Positions 24,901 through 33,391 of a stretch of DNA of 64,000 bases are shown piece after piece. Numbering within the stretch: the stretch's first letter is position 1; every line of letters starts with the position of its first letter. The notes under the pieces are model-generated. The model was given only the letters and a program-made list of their open reading frames with translations. It had not been told where the DNA came from and did no database searches. A program made the translations under genes and the position numbers. This stretch comes from Oscillospiraceae bacterium. Its GTDB lineage: Bacteria; Bacillota; Clostridia; Oscillospirales; Ruminococcaceae. The stretch lies in the NCBI GenBank assembly GCA_017505635.1, contig JAFVOU010000017.1:1-64000 (forward strand), written 5' to 3'.

Positions 24901-26467
24901 TTTTGGTGCGTTTTTCCAGGACCTTTCCGACGGTGAAAACCTGGCAGGGATGTACGACGAAAAGAGAGCCGACAGCAACAGTGTATACTGTGACTTTATA
25001 ATCAATTCATGGGTACATATCGAAGAAGAACAGGGCGATGACCCGGCAGTAAAAGTTATCTATGACAACGCAAGAAAAGCTGTAAGCGGCGGCAAACTTA
25101 GCAAACTGTTCACATTTGATGTTTTGGCAGCGGTTATTGATGACGATGGCTTTACAGGCTGGTCCTGCAACAATCTCTATGAAGAAGGCAAACTCAGCTA
25201 CACTGCAAAAATTGATGCAGCAGATGTAAAATCAGACAGAGCATGGTATGTTTACGCAACAGAAGACGGCACAACATACAAAAAAGTTGGCGAATCTGAA
25301 AAAGGCGCAGACAAGGTGACATTTACTGCCGGCAGCAACGACATGATTTATGCACTTATCAGCAGCGAAGGTGTTTCCCTTAAAGCCCCAACAAACGTAA
25401 AAGCAACAAATGATATTGAAACAGGCTCTCCAAAAATCAGCTGGAACAAGGTTGAGGGTGCAGCAAAATATCAGGTATGGCGTTCCACAACAGGTAAAGC
25501 GGGCAGCTTCACTCTGCTTGTAACCACAACAGCAACAAGCCAGATAAACAAAAATGCGGTTGCAGGCAAACTCTACTACTACAAAGTTGTAGCAGTTGAT
25601 GCGAACGGCAACAAATCTGCAGACAGTGCAATTGTACAGCGCACAGCAGACCTTGCAAAAGTAACAGGCGTAAAAGCAACAAACGATGCTGCAACAGGCA
25701 AACCAAAAATCAGCTGGGACAAGGTAGACGGTGCAACAGGCTATAAAGTTTACCGCAGCACAGCACAAAACGGCACTTATGGTCTTATGGGTACTTACAC
25801 AGGAACAACAATGACCAACAAAAATGCAGTTGCAGGCAAACTGTATTACTACAAGGTAATGGCAGTGCACAGCAATGCAAATGCAAATGGTGTATACAGT
25901 GCAGTTGTACAGCGCACAGCAGACCTTGCACAGGTAACAAACCTTAAAATCACAAATGATGCCGCAACAGGCAAACCAAAACTTACCTGGAACAAGGTAG
26001 AAGGTGCAGTAAGCTACAAAGTTTACCGCAGCACAGCCAAAAACGGCACTTATGGTCTTATGGGTACTTACACAGGCACAACAATGACCAACAAAAATGC
26101 AGTAGCAGGCAAACTGTATTACTACAAGGTAATTGCAGTGCACAGCAATACAAATGCAAACAGCGCATACAGTGCAATAGTACAGCGCACAGCCGACCTT
26201 GCAAGACCGACAGTAACAGTAAAAATCGGTACAACAGGCAAACCTGTACTCAGCTGGAACAAGGTAGACGGTGCAACAAAGTACAAGATTTACCGTTCCA
26301 CAGCACAGAATGGCACTTATACACTGATTAACACAGTGGCAGGCACAACCACAACAAACAAAAATGCCGTAAAAGGCAAAAAATACTACTACAAAGTTGT
26401 GGCAGTACACAGCAACACAAATGCAAACAGTGCATACAGCAATATAGTTTCAATTACATCTAAATAA
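21950..26467 (+). CDS. Secreted tandem-repeat protein with Cys/His/Asp metal-binding-like modules and Fn3-like tail
   Basis: The product has 1505 residues with a signal peptide (about 1-27, ending MYAFAA). Residues about 30-950 hold roughly 17 modules built on H-x3-C-x2-C, a spacer, then H-x-D-x-D-G-x-C-D-x-C. Four cysteines with flanking histidines suggest zinc, and the D-x-D-x-D-G loop resembles a dockerin/EF-hand calcium site; both are inference. Five modules (22391-23200) are near-identical 54-residue copies alternating between two types. A roughly 190-residue domain (950-1140) follows, then four Fn3-like repeats (1145-1505) shared with the protein at 28358. No LPXTG or dockerin anchor is visible. 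It is likely an adhesin or matrix/cell-surface protein, probably controlled by the neighbouring membrane LuxR regulator. The RBS is AAGGAG. Confidence 0.85.
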   Translation: MRRFAKIISVVMAMTVAFSAMPMYAFAASCTTHTPNADVNGIIIPYVTDKEHYYICTECFEMYGKTAHTNDGNNVCSGCGATLDAGTDNHTHYKTSAFSYRDQFGHMWECGTGCTGVFETHRNMYGPNCDFCMWDGPIIGVGGGQGGNECQHTPRYNNDGVLEYGVDDNEHAFICDNCEQPYNFQPHTDADGNGKCDVCYFGECNHVPRYNNDGVLEYAVNDDDHYNICDICGDPYNQQPHTDADGSGKCDVCNFGECNHVPRYNNDGVLEYGVDDNEHANICDNCGEPYNFQPHTDADGSGKCDVCNFGECNHVPRYNNDGVLEYAVNDDDHYNICDICGDPYNQQPHTDADGSGKCDVCNFGECNHTPRYNNDGVLEYCVDDNEHANICDNCGEPYNFQPHNDTDGNGKCDVCNFGECINHTPVLNNDNSFTYVPDTDKHYKVCHDCGNPFDGEAHINDDGDDRCDMCHIPVVADGNGWIHNHHPHPDGLFADSENHFNRCDTCGMTEFNVSVHRDMDTDGRCDICNVSVDAECRHHCQTTVTVAKSEEDHCKKCPECKTEREFERHEDNDSNGKCDECNATLDENDMHIHQPNGRWMMSDNTEHSCECTECDGMAFEQHCDNVDNGDKTANPDGLCDMCDFRVSERPGPCRHSNGHTWWDTTETVHALHCGDCGEQINPAVEHTDSNSDGRCDVCLAGVVNNIHTHVWATVYSFNNDNSEHFLDCTNGECTRSTEAGRHCDIDGDDKCDVCQTSRQQGSDWCTEHSPTGEIRVDADNHYNICSNCSNRCNGENHIPSDEWVCTSSRGHRHLCTVCWEPVGIEEKHTNTDEDTVCDQCGVEVNANDVHKHISNNDSIDNEHHFRKCDNCGCILQGTEEWHTDLDNDGKCDACKATVDDYNWHEHIEKPIKINNENHIVKCVDCGTEMYGEEHRDDNDDSICDGCHTAYIKIKVEFTPEAQRNLRTKLEMAIMNFLKYGDNKGFGAFFQDLSDGENLAGMYDEKRADSNSVYCDFIINSWVHIEEEQGDDPAVKVIYDNARKAVSGGKLSKLFTFDVLAAVIDDDGFTGWSCNNLYEEGKLSYTAKIDAADVKSDRAWYVYATEDGTTYKKVGESEKGADKVTFTAGSNDMIYALISSEGVSLKAPTNVKATNDIETGSPKISWNKVEGAAKYQVWRSTTGKAGSFTLLVTTTATSQINKNAVAGKLYYYKVVAVDANGNKSADSAIVQRTADLAKVTGVKATNDAATGKPKISWDKVDGATGYKVYRSTAQNGTYGLMGTYTGTTMTNKNAVAGKLYYYKVMAVHSNANANGVYSAVVQRTADLAQVTNLKITNDAATGKPKLTWNKVEGAVSYKVYRSTAKNGTYGLMGTYTGTTMTNKNAVAGKLYYYKVIAVHSNTNANSAYSAIVQRTADLARPTVTVKIGTTGKPVLSWNKVDGATKYKIYRSTAQNGTYTLINTVAGTTTTNKNAVKGKKYYYKVVAVHSNTNANSAYSNIVSITSK
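22391..23200 (+). repeat. Five tandem 162-bp in-frame coding repeats
   Basis: Units start at 22391, 22553, 22715, 22877 and 23039. Types alternate: A (DDNEHA..ICDNC), B (NDDDHYNICDIC), A, B, A, so the higher-order unit is 324 bp. Types A and B share most bases, and the two B copies encode identical 54-residue modules. A sixth, diverged unit starts at 23201. Copy number is likely to change by slippage or recombination. Confidence 0.92.
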
Positions 26468-26480
26468 TACAAATAGTAAA

Positions 26481-26510
26481 TGAGAGTGCTTTTTTGCACT
26501 CTCATTTTTT
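26481..26510 (+). terminator. Terminator of the 1505-residue surface protein
   Basis: A perfect 9-bp stem, TGAGAGTGC/GCACTCTCA, with a T-rich loop is followed by TTTTTT. Confidence 0.93.
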
Positions 26511-26577
26511 GTATGAAAACTGCGAATATTCTTGAGTATGTTAGATGTTATTTATTCAATAGTTAGGTGTGTTTTCA

Positions 26578-26770
26578 CGGGTAGGCAAGCCTCCATTTCT
26601 TTGCCAAAACAAAGGCACACCCGTCCAACCCAGGCCATCCTACCTAAACCCTGTTTTTACTGACAAAATTTATCACCAACAAAGCAACAATCCCTGCCTT
26701 TAGCCAAGCCTGAGCTTAGCAAAAGCAGGGATTATTTAATTTTCCCATTGACGATGGAATGAATATTAGA
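26578..26770. other. Structured GC-richer intergenic block, no gene
   Basis: This stretch, in the 413-base gap between the surface protein and the LuxR-type gene, is GC-richer than its surroundings. Visible pairs are ACGGGT (from about 26578) with ACCCGT, an inner CTTTG/CAAAG hairpin, GGTAGG with CCTACC as an alternative, and a long hairpin AATCCCTGC...GCAGGGATT around 26688-26732 with internal TTAGCCAAGC/GCTTAGCAAA-type pairing. No RBS-backed reading frame was found. It could be a dispersed intergenic repeat or a non-coding RNA. Confidence 0.5.
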
Positions 26771-26879
26771 GGCGACGCATAGCCTTTCATTTACACGTCC
26801 AAAACCATATGGATTGGCCTGGCAAAAGAAATTAAGAGAAATGAAAAGAAAATACAAAAAATTTTTTTTATGATAAATG

Positions 26880-27971
26880 TTATATGCCTTTTACAGATTT
26901 TATATATTTATGCAGTTCCAGCAGTTCTTTTCGGTTGGAAACTCCAAGTTTGCTGTAAAGGTTGCGGTTATGATATTTAAGGGTAGATTCTTTAATGTTC
27001 ATATTTGCCATAATTTCTTTGCTGGTAACTCTGGCAATATATGCATCATAAATTACTTTTTCCGTAGGTGTGAGTGTGTTGAGGCCAAGGACAAAAATTT
27101 CTATGCGTTCGGTGTTAATAATTTTGCTGTCGATAGGTTTTTCCAGCATAATATCAGGAGAAGCTGTTTTGTTTTCGGAATAATTCTGCGCAATTTCCAC
27201 CTGTTTTACAATCTCACGCAGACGATGATTTTCAGTTATAATAAAATGAACACCTAAAAGAAACAGTTCACTAATTATATATGATATTGCAAGAAATTCA
27301 AATTCAACGGAGACAAGCTGCTCGATAAGCCACACGCCAATGTTTACAAATACCGCAATAGCGATGATTATGGCATGAGATAAGGTTTCTATGGTTCCTT
27401 TTTTGTTAGCATGTACAATTATTGCAACCATAGCGGAAAAATATCCTATAAGATAAATAAGGTAAAGAGAGTGCAGCGGACCATAAACTTTTACAAGAGT
27501 GGAAACACCGTTAACTGCCGAAAAAGAAACATCTTTGTAATATATCGGCAGAATACCCGGACTTGCAGCAATCAAAAACATTGCAACAGCAATGCAGAAC
27601 AGAGTGTATGGTAACCGTTTTTTGTAAGAGATGTTGGTTACATTAAGTATAATCATCAGCATGGACAGTGGCAGAAAAACACTGCCGAGATAGGACAAAC
27701 GGTTTGCCCACAGTGCCATTTGTAAATTTGTGGAAACGGCAAGAAAAGTGTATCCCGCATTAACCACAAATACGCAGGTGAACAGGGTTATAAACCAAAA
27801 CCTTTTTTTGCGGACAAAACCCACACACCCGATTAAAAGCAAAAGCGAAATTATGGAAGCAATACCATAGATTGATGAAAGGCTGCCATTTTTATCACCG
27901 ACAGCGCAGCAGCCGGATAGATTAAATATTAAAAACAGCAGGAACATTGTACCTGCAAATAATCTTTTCAA
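26880..27971 (-). CDS. Membrane-anchored LuxR-type transcriptional regulator
   Basis: The product has 363 residues. The N-terminal two-thirds contains seven or more hydrophobic segments, similar in layout to the 7TM sensor region of some histidine kinases. A short linker follows (about 245-290), then a C-terminal LuxR/FixJ helix-turn-helix (about 300-363) with LTPTEKVIYDAYIARVTSKE and STLKYHNRNLYSKLGVSNRK. No receiver or kinase domain is present, so the sensor acts directly on DNA binding from the membrane. The start is a TTG at 27971 with GGAGG eight bases upstream; the longer frame to 27986 would place the RBS inside the gene. It sits between two large secreted proteins with shared tails and is a candidate regulator for both. 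Confidence 0.82.
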   Translation of the reverse strand: MKRLFAGTMFLLFLIFNLSGCCAVGDKNGSLSSIYGIASIISLLLLIGCVGFVRKKRFWFITLFTCVFVVNAGYTFLAVSTNLQMALWANRLSYLGSVFLPLSMLMIILNVTNISYKKRLPYTLFCIAVAMFLIAASPGILPIYYKDVSFSAVNGVSTLVKVYGPLHSLYLIYLIGYFSAMVAIIVHANKKGTIETLSHAIIIAIAVFVNIGVWLIEQLVSVEFEFLAISYIISELFLLGVHFIITENHRLREIVKQVEIAQNYSENKTASPDIMLEKPIDSKIINTERIEIFVLGLNTLTPTEKVIYDAYIARVTSKEIMANMNIKESTLKYHNRNLYSKLGVSNRKELLELHKYIKSVKGI

Positions 27972-28050
27972 ATTATTTTCCTCCAAAGTAAATTTGCACA
28001 GAATAACAGTTCTGTTTTGAAAATACAGGGTTTATATGCAAAACACCCAA

Positions 28051-28221
28051 CCCCATACTTTGAGTATGGGGAAAACGAAAACAGAAACAATTATAATAAT
28101 TATGCAGGAATATAAAGGAAGGGATAGTCCTGCCTTTAACCGAAGTTAAAAGGGAGCTTTATGCAGTAATCCGGAGGATACTGTATAAAGACTGTGCATA
28201 TACGCCAACACAGTGTACAGT
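28051..28221 (+). other. Hairpin-rich leader region upstream of the 1053-residue surface protein
   Basis: Four consecutive hairpins are visible: CCCCATACT/AGTATGGGG (28051-28071, 9 bp, TTG loop); CCTTTAAC/GTTAAAAGG (28133-28153, CGAA loop, one bulge); CTTTATGCAGTA/TACTGTATAAAG (28157-28190, 12 bp with one G-T pair) whose loop contains GGAGG; and ACTGTGCA/TGTACAGT (28191-28221). None is followed by a T-run. It does not match a riboswitch class I can name. It could be a regulatory RNA, an mRNA leader or the control region shared with the divergent LuxR-type gene. Confidence 0.5.
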
Positions 28222-28357
28222 CTGCCACGTATATATTTTATATATTTTATCACAGTTTATCCTTACCATCAAGCATAAGTATGCCGATGATGTACAATTG
28301 ATGATATGTAAAAAAGTGATTGATAATAAATTTTACCGCAAAGCAAAGGAGGAGAAA

Positions 28358-31300
28358 ATGAACAACAGAATTTTAAAAAGAATGGCAAGTGTATTGCTGT
28401 CTATAGCCGTAATAACCGTTATGATGCCGATTTCGGTGCTGACAGCGTTTGCGGAAGAAACGGTAACGGTAACAACCTATGACGAACTCTGGAGTGCAAT
28501 TTACTCCAAGGAGGATTGTTATATTACGCTGGGCAATAACATCACTTATGAAGTTCCGGACGGAGGAAATAGTCCATTGTCTGCGTGGCAGTTTCTGCTG
28601 AATGTTGGGGAAACAAAAAACAAAATTGTTGACCTGAATGGCTACACCCTTAGAGTGTCAAATAACAAAACACAGTGGACTACACAAAGCGGGCTGTTTA
28701 CCATTGATGATACTGCAAATCTGATTGTTATGAATGGTACTATAGAACTGTTTAATTACAATAACAGCCAAAGAACTGATAAAGGTGTTTTTAATGCCCG
28801 TGGCGGAAATCTGACACTTACAAATGTTAATGTGCGGAATGGTCGTAACGGCACGACAGTTAATGCAATGGGTGATGCAACTGTTGTTATTGAAGGCGGA
28901 ACTATTACTGCGAATAATGGTTTTGCTGTTACTGCAACGGGCAACTCCTGGCTTGTATTGGATAAGGGTGTTACCCTGACTACAACAACGGGCAGTGGTT
29001 TGATTACACAACCTGCAGATGCCGGATATGGTTCACTCCATGCAGAAACACAAAATCTCAGCATAGTTTCGGCAATATTCGAGGCGGGTATTGAAGTGAA
29101 TGAAAGCACTATCAGTCAGTTTTCACCATCTGCAAATCGCCTTGTGTTTGTAGAAGGTAAACAGTATAATTCTGCTTTTGCCACAAACAAAAGCGGTGAC
29201 TATTGTTGGGTGACCGATGCAACTGGTGGTTGTGTACTTGTTGTTAACGATATAGGATATTCTTTTGCAAAAAATGTTAATATTATTTCTACTACTGCAA
29301 CGCAGTTGGTTAGTGTAACCAATGGTACGGCATTTCCTAAGCAGGCTTCTTATGGGGCTGAAGTTACCATTACGGCAGATAATATTCCGGGTAAAATTTT
29401 TGACGGATGGACTGTATTAAGCGGAAACGTTACCCTTAAAGATTATTCTGCACAAACAACTACATTTACCATGGGTGCAAAGGCAGTAAAAATAAAGGCC
29501 GCTTACCAGAATATCCCTGTTAAATCAGCGGAGTTTTCAGTTAAAACTCCTGTAGCAGGTGAACAGATGAGTGCAGCAACAACTACTACGGAGCATATTA
29601 CTGTAAATGAAACCTGGTGTGTTGAAATATATAATGATGACAGCTTTAGTTTAGTGCTTCCTGCTAATCATACCTTCGAGGGCGGTCATAGATACCGTAT
29701 TGGAGTGAACTTCGAGTTGGAACAGGATTATTCACTGGATGACAATTTTTATGTAAATTTTGTGGATCAGAGCACCGGCACTTCAACATCTGCTACACAG
29801 GGCGCAACGTTATGCGATTGGTTTGTTGACTATACCGTGGAAGACAATTCTGTTGAAATTACAACTGTAACAGCTACCATAACTGGTGTTAAAGCGGGTG
29901 CTGCTATCGGTTCGACTAAAGTTACAACAGACGATACAACATATACGGTTTCTATCAAGGATTGGTATGATTGTGATGATGTATTTAGTTATGACTCTGC
30001 GACTGTTTTACAAGCAAGTGATACTTTTGTTGGCGGCAAAACTTATACAGTAAGAGTGGCGTTTATCCCTGTTGGAAACAACACTCTGGCGAATAAACTC
30101 TCTGCCTACATAAACGGCGAACAAGGAAATATTGGCAGCTGGGATGCTTATGGCCGCGATTACTTTGTTACAATAACTGTTCCTGAAACACAACCTAACG
30201 AATATATGGTATCATATCACGGCAATGGAGGTTCCGGTACTATGATTGGTGATATGGTAACGGAAAACGGCACATTCACACTTAAAGAATGTACTTTTAA
30301 AGCTCCCGAAGGTAAACAGTTTAAGGCTTGGGCAATAGGTTCGGTAAACGGCGAACAGAAACAGCCTGGCGAACAGATTACCATTACGGCTGAAACATAT
30401 ATATACGCAATCTGGAAAGAAATCATCGAATACCCAATAAACGTAAAAGCCACAAATGACGCCGCAACAGGCAAACCTGTTATCAGCTGGAGAAAGGTTA
30501 ATGGTGCAGCAAAATATCAGGTATGGCGTTCCACAACAGGTAAAGCGGGCAGCTTCACTCTGCTTGTAACCACAACAGCAACAAGCCAGATAAATAAAAA
30601 TGCAGTTGCAGGCAAACTCTACTACTACAAAGTTGTGGCAGTTGATGCAAACGGCAACAAATCTGATGCAAGTGCAATTGTAAGCAGAACAGCAGACCTG
30701 CCAAAAGTAACAGGTGTAAAAGCAACAAATGATGCCGCAACAGGTAAACCTGTTATCAGCTGGGACAAAGTTGATGGTGCAACAAGTTACAAAGTTATGC
30801 GCAGTACAGCACAAAATGGTACATATACTGTTATGAATACAGTAAAAACCACAAGCATGACAAACAAAAATGCAGTTGCAGGCAACACATACTTCTACAA
30901 AGTAATGGCTGTTCACAGCAACACAAATGCAAACAGCGCTCATTCTGCTATAGTTAAAACAGTATGTGACCTGCCACAGGTAACAGGCGTAAAAGCAGTA
31001 AATGATGCTGCAACAGGCAAACCAAAAATCAGTTGGGACAAAGTGGACGGTGCAGCAAAATATCAGGTATGGCGTTCCACAACAGGTAAAGCGGGCAGCT
31101 TCACTCTGCTTGTAACCACAACAGCAACAAGCCAGATAAACAAAAATGCAGTAGCAGGCAAACTGTATTACTACAAGGTAGTGGCAGTGCACAGCAATAC
31201 AAATGCAAACAGCGCATACAGTGCAATAGTACAGCGCACAGCAGACCTTGCAAGACCGACAGTAACAGTAAAAATCGGCGCAACAGGCAAACCTGTACTC

Positions 31301-31519
31301 AGCTGGAATAAGGTAGAAGGTGCAGTAAAATATCAGATTTACCGTTCCAAAACAGGCGAAGCTGGTTCCTTTGGGCTGATTAACACAGTTACAACTACAA
31401 GCACAACAAACAAAAATGCGGTTGCGGGCACAAAATACTACTACAAAGTTGTGGCAGTACACAGCAATACAAATGCAAACAGTGCATACAGCACAGTTGT
31501 AAGCATTACATCCAAATAA
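28358..31519 (+). CDS. Secreted beta-helix-like protein with InlB-type repeats and Fn3-like tail
   Basis: The product has 1053 residues with a signal peptide (about 1-31, ending LTAFAEE). Residues about 35-260 have the short repeated strand-turn pattern of a parallel beta-helix (LTLTNVNVRNGRNGTTVNAM and similar). A bacterial repeat with DGWTVLSGNVTL follows, then two related domains of about 110 residues and an InlB/Listeria-Bacteroides-type repeat (VSYHGNGGSG to IYAIWKE). Four Fn3-like modules (about 695-1053) end it. The last part is near-identical to that of the 1505-residue protein. The start is the ATG at 28358 behind AAAGGAGGAG; an upstream in-frame ATG lacks an RBS. No LPXTG anchor. 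It is probably an adhesin-like surface protein; ligand unknown. Confidence 0.82.
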   Translation: MNNRILKRMASVLLSIAVITVMMPISVLTAFAEETVTVTTYDELWSAIYSKEDCYITLGNNITYEVPDGGNSPLSAWQFLLNVGETKNKIVDLNGYTLRVSNNKTQWTTQSGLFTIDDTANLIVMNGTIELFNYNNSQRTDKGVFNARGGNLTLTNVNVRNGRNGTTVNAMGDATVVIEGGTITANNGFAVTATGNSWLVLDKGVTLTTTTGSGLITQPADAGYGSLHAETQNLSIVSAIFEAGIEVNESTISQFSPSANRLVFVEGKQYNSAFATNKSGDYCWVTDATGGCVLVVNDIGYSFAKNVNIISTTATQLVSVTNGTAFPKQASYGAEVTITADNIPGKIFDGWTVLSGNVTLKDYSAQTTTFTMGAKAVKIKAAYQNIPVKSAEFSVKTPVAGEQMSAATTTTEHITVNETWCVEIYNDDSFSLVLPANHTFEGGHRYRIGVNFELEQDYSLDDNFYVNFVDQSTGTSTSATQGATLCDWFVDYTVEDNSVEITTVTATITGVKAGAAIGSTKVTTDDTTYTVSIKDWYDCDDVFSYDSATVLQASDTFVGGKTYTVRVAFIPVGNNTLANKLSAYINGEQGNIGSWDAYGRDYFVTITVPETQPNEYMVSYHGNGGSGTMIGDMVTENGTFTLKECTFKAPEGKQFKAWAIGSVNGEQKQPGEQITITAETYIYAIWKEIIEYPINVKATNDAATGKPVISWRKVNGAAKYQVWRSTTGKAGSFTLLVTTTATSQINKNAVAGKLYYYKVVAVDANGNKSDASAIVSRTADLPKVTGVKATNDAATGKPVISWDKVDGATSYKVMRSTAQNGTYTVMNTVKTTSMTNKNAVAGNTYFYKVMAVHSNTNANSAHSAIVKTVCDLPQVTGVKAVNDAATGKPKISWDKVDGAAKYQVWRSTTGKAGSFTLLVTTTATSQINKNAVAGKLYYYKVVAVHSNTNANSAYSAIVQRTADLARPTVTVKIGATGKPVLSWNKVEGAVKYQIYRSKTGEAGSFGLINTVTTTSTTNKNAVAGTKYYYKVVAVHSNTNANSAYSTVVSITSK

Positions 31520-31527
31520 AACAAAAA

Positions 31528-31560
31528 AATCCCTGCAGGTCTATGCGGGGATTTTTGTTT
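31528..31560 (+). terminator. Terminator of the 1053-residue surface protein
   Basis: AATCCCTGCA pairs with TGCGGGGATT (one G-T pair) around a six-base loop and is followed by TTTTGTTT. Confidence 0.92.
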
Positions 31561-31665
31561 ACATAAATTTAACATAATAATACTGCTGTGTTTTATATTG
31601 CACTTGATATATTTTACAAAAGATAGTAAAATATAATAGATAATATATGTTTAAATGGGAGTATT

Positions 31666-32433
31666 ATGCAAACTTATAACATATCCGCATCCATTGTGGT
31701 TTACAACAGCCCCGAAGATGCACACAAAACGGTGGAAACCGTACTTAAACACACAGAAAATCTGGATTTTGACCTGTATGTTATCGACAATGCCAGCCGC
31801 GAAAAAATAGGCGAAAGCATAAAGGCAGCCTTTGACAAGCCGCACTATATTATGCTGAGCGAAAATGTGGGCTTTGGCAAAGGGCACAATATGGTGCTGG
31901 ATAAAATTAACAGCAGATATCATTTTATCATCAACCCGGATATTCTGATAAATGAAGATACTATCGCAGAAATGTGTAAATTTATGGACGAACATCCCGA
32001 ATGTTCCATCTGCTGTCCAAAGGTGCTCAACCCTGACGGAAGCGTGCAGTATCTTGCAAAACGCCGCCCCACTTTGTCGGCACTTCTTGCAAGAAGAATA
32101 CACAAAGGTCCGTTTAAAAAGATAGAAGACAGATATCTTGCCATGGAAATGGACCACGACAAAAGTTTTGAAACCGAATTCTGCACAGGCTGTTTCTCGG
32201 TGCTGAGAACAGATGTGTTCAAGAAGATAAAAGGGTTTGACCCGCAGTATTTCCTCTATTTTGAGGATGCTGACATTACAATGGAGGCAAAAAAATACGG
32301 CAAGGCATACTACAATCCTGATGCTACGGTTATTCACATGTGGCACCGCGAAACTGCAAAAAGCTTTAAACCGTTTATGCTGCAGCTCAGATCAATGTTT
32401 ATTTATATGAAAAAATGGGGATATAAACTTTAA
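31666..32433 (+). CDS. Family 2 glycosyltransferase, rhamnosyltransferase-like
   Basis: The product is a 255-residue GT-A enzyme. ASIVVYNSPEDA opens the nucleotide-binding fold, FIINPDILI carries the DxD-type Asp, and TGCFSVLRTDVFKKIKGFD with FLYFEDADITM is the acceptor/base region of the WbbL-like rhamnosyltransferase group. Directly downstream lie rfbA, rfbD and rfbB, which supply dTDP-L-rhamnose, so transfer of rhamnose to a surface polysaccharide is a reasonable inference. GGGAG precedes the ATG. It is the first gene of an operon of four ending at 35311. Confidence 0.9.
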   Translation: MQTYNISASIVVYNSPEDAHKTVETVLKHTENLDFDLYVIDNASREKIGESIKAAFDKPHYIMLSENVGFGKGHNMVLDKINSRYHFIINPDILINEDTIAEMCKFMDEHPECSICCPKVLNPDGSVQYLAKRRPTLSALLARRIHKGPFKKIEDRYLAMEMDHDKSFETEFCTGCFSVLRTDVFKKIKGFDPQYFLYFEDADITMEAKKYGKAYYNPDATVIHMWHRETAKSFKPFMLQLRSMFIYMKKWGYKL

Positions 32434-32452
32434 CCCATAAAGGAGTGTAATT

Positions 32453-33337
32453 ATGAAAGGTATAGTATTAGCAGGCGGCGCAGGCACACGTCTTTATCCG
32501 CTTACAATGGTAACATCAAAACAGCTTCTGCCGGTTTACGACAAGCCAATGATTTACTACCCGATTTCCACACTTATGCTTGCAGGCATAAAGGATATCC
32601 TCATCATCTCCACACCACAGGACACACCAAGATTTGAAGCACTGCTTGGTGACGGCAGCCAGTTTGGTCTCAACCTGTCCTACAAAGTTCAGCCATCTCC
32701 TGACGGACTTGCACAGGCATTCCTTCTCGGCGAAGAATTTATCGGCGATGACGCTTGCGCAATGGTGCTTGGTGACAATATCTTCTACGGCAACGGCTTT
32801 GGCAAAATCCTGCGCGAAGCAGCAGCAAATGCCGAAAACGGCCGTGCAACAGTATTCGGCTATTATGTTGAAGACCCTGAACGTTTTGGCATCGTGGAAT
32901 TTGACGAAAACGGCAAGGTTATCTCTGTTGAAGAAAAACCTGCACAGCCAAAGAGCAACTATGCAATCACAGGTCTTTATTTCTACAACAAGGAAGTTGT
33001 TGCCGAAGCCAAAAAAGTTAAACCTTCCGCACGCGGCGAGCTGGAAATCACAACACTCAATGACCAGTATCTCAAACGCGACCTGCTTGACGTAAAACTT
33101 CTTGGCCGTGGTTTTGCATGGCTTGATACAGGCACAATGGACAGCCTTGTTGAAGCAGCAAACTTTGTTCAGATGGTAGAAAAGCGTCAGGGCATCAAGG
33201 TTTCCGCACTTGAAGAAATTGCTTACCGCAACGGCTGGATTTCCAAAGAAAAACTTCTCGAATCTGCCGAAAAATACGGCAAGAGCCCTTACGGCGTACA
33301 TCTTAAAAAGGTTGCCGAAAATAAATTTATGTATTAA
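32453..33337 (+). CDS. rfbA: Glucose-1-phosphate thymidylyltransferase
   Basis: The product has 294 residues, full length for RmlA. The nucleotide loop is [13 protein letters not shown] (6-18), followed by [23 protein letters not shown] (about 108-114) and [12 protein letters not shown]. It makes dTDP-glucose from glucose 1-phosphate and dTTP, the first step of dTDP-rhamnose synthesis, and is normally inhibited by dTDP-rhamnose. It starts 19 bases after the glycosyltransferase, with AAAGGAG. Confidence 0.96.
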   Translation: MKGIVLAGGAGTRLYPLTMVTSKQLLPVYDKPMIYYPISTLMLAGIKDILIISTPQDTPRFEALLGDGSQFGLNLSYKVQPSPDGLAQAFLLGEEFIGDDACAMVLGDNIFYGNGFGKILREAAANAENGRATVFGYYVEDPERFGIVEFDENGKVISVEEKPAQPKSNYAITGLYFYNKEVVAEAKKVKPSARGELEITTLNDQYLKRDLLDVKLLGRGFAWLDTGTMDSLVEAANFVQMVEKRQGIKVSALEEIAYRNGWISKEKLLESAEKYGKSPYGVHLKKVAENKFMY

Positions 33338-33391
33338 TTGACGCTGTGTTTTGCAGCATACATAAAAATAAATACACAAACGAGGTAATTT

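Noticed and set aside
28051..28221. Cyclic di-GMP, THF or cobalamin riboswitch
   Set aside because: Conserved core sequences of these classes as I know them are not visible; kept only as an unassigned structured leader.
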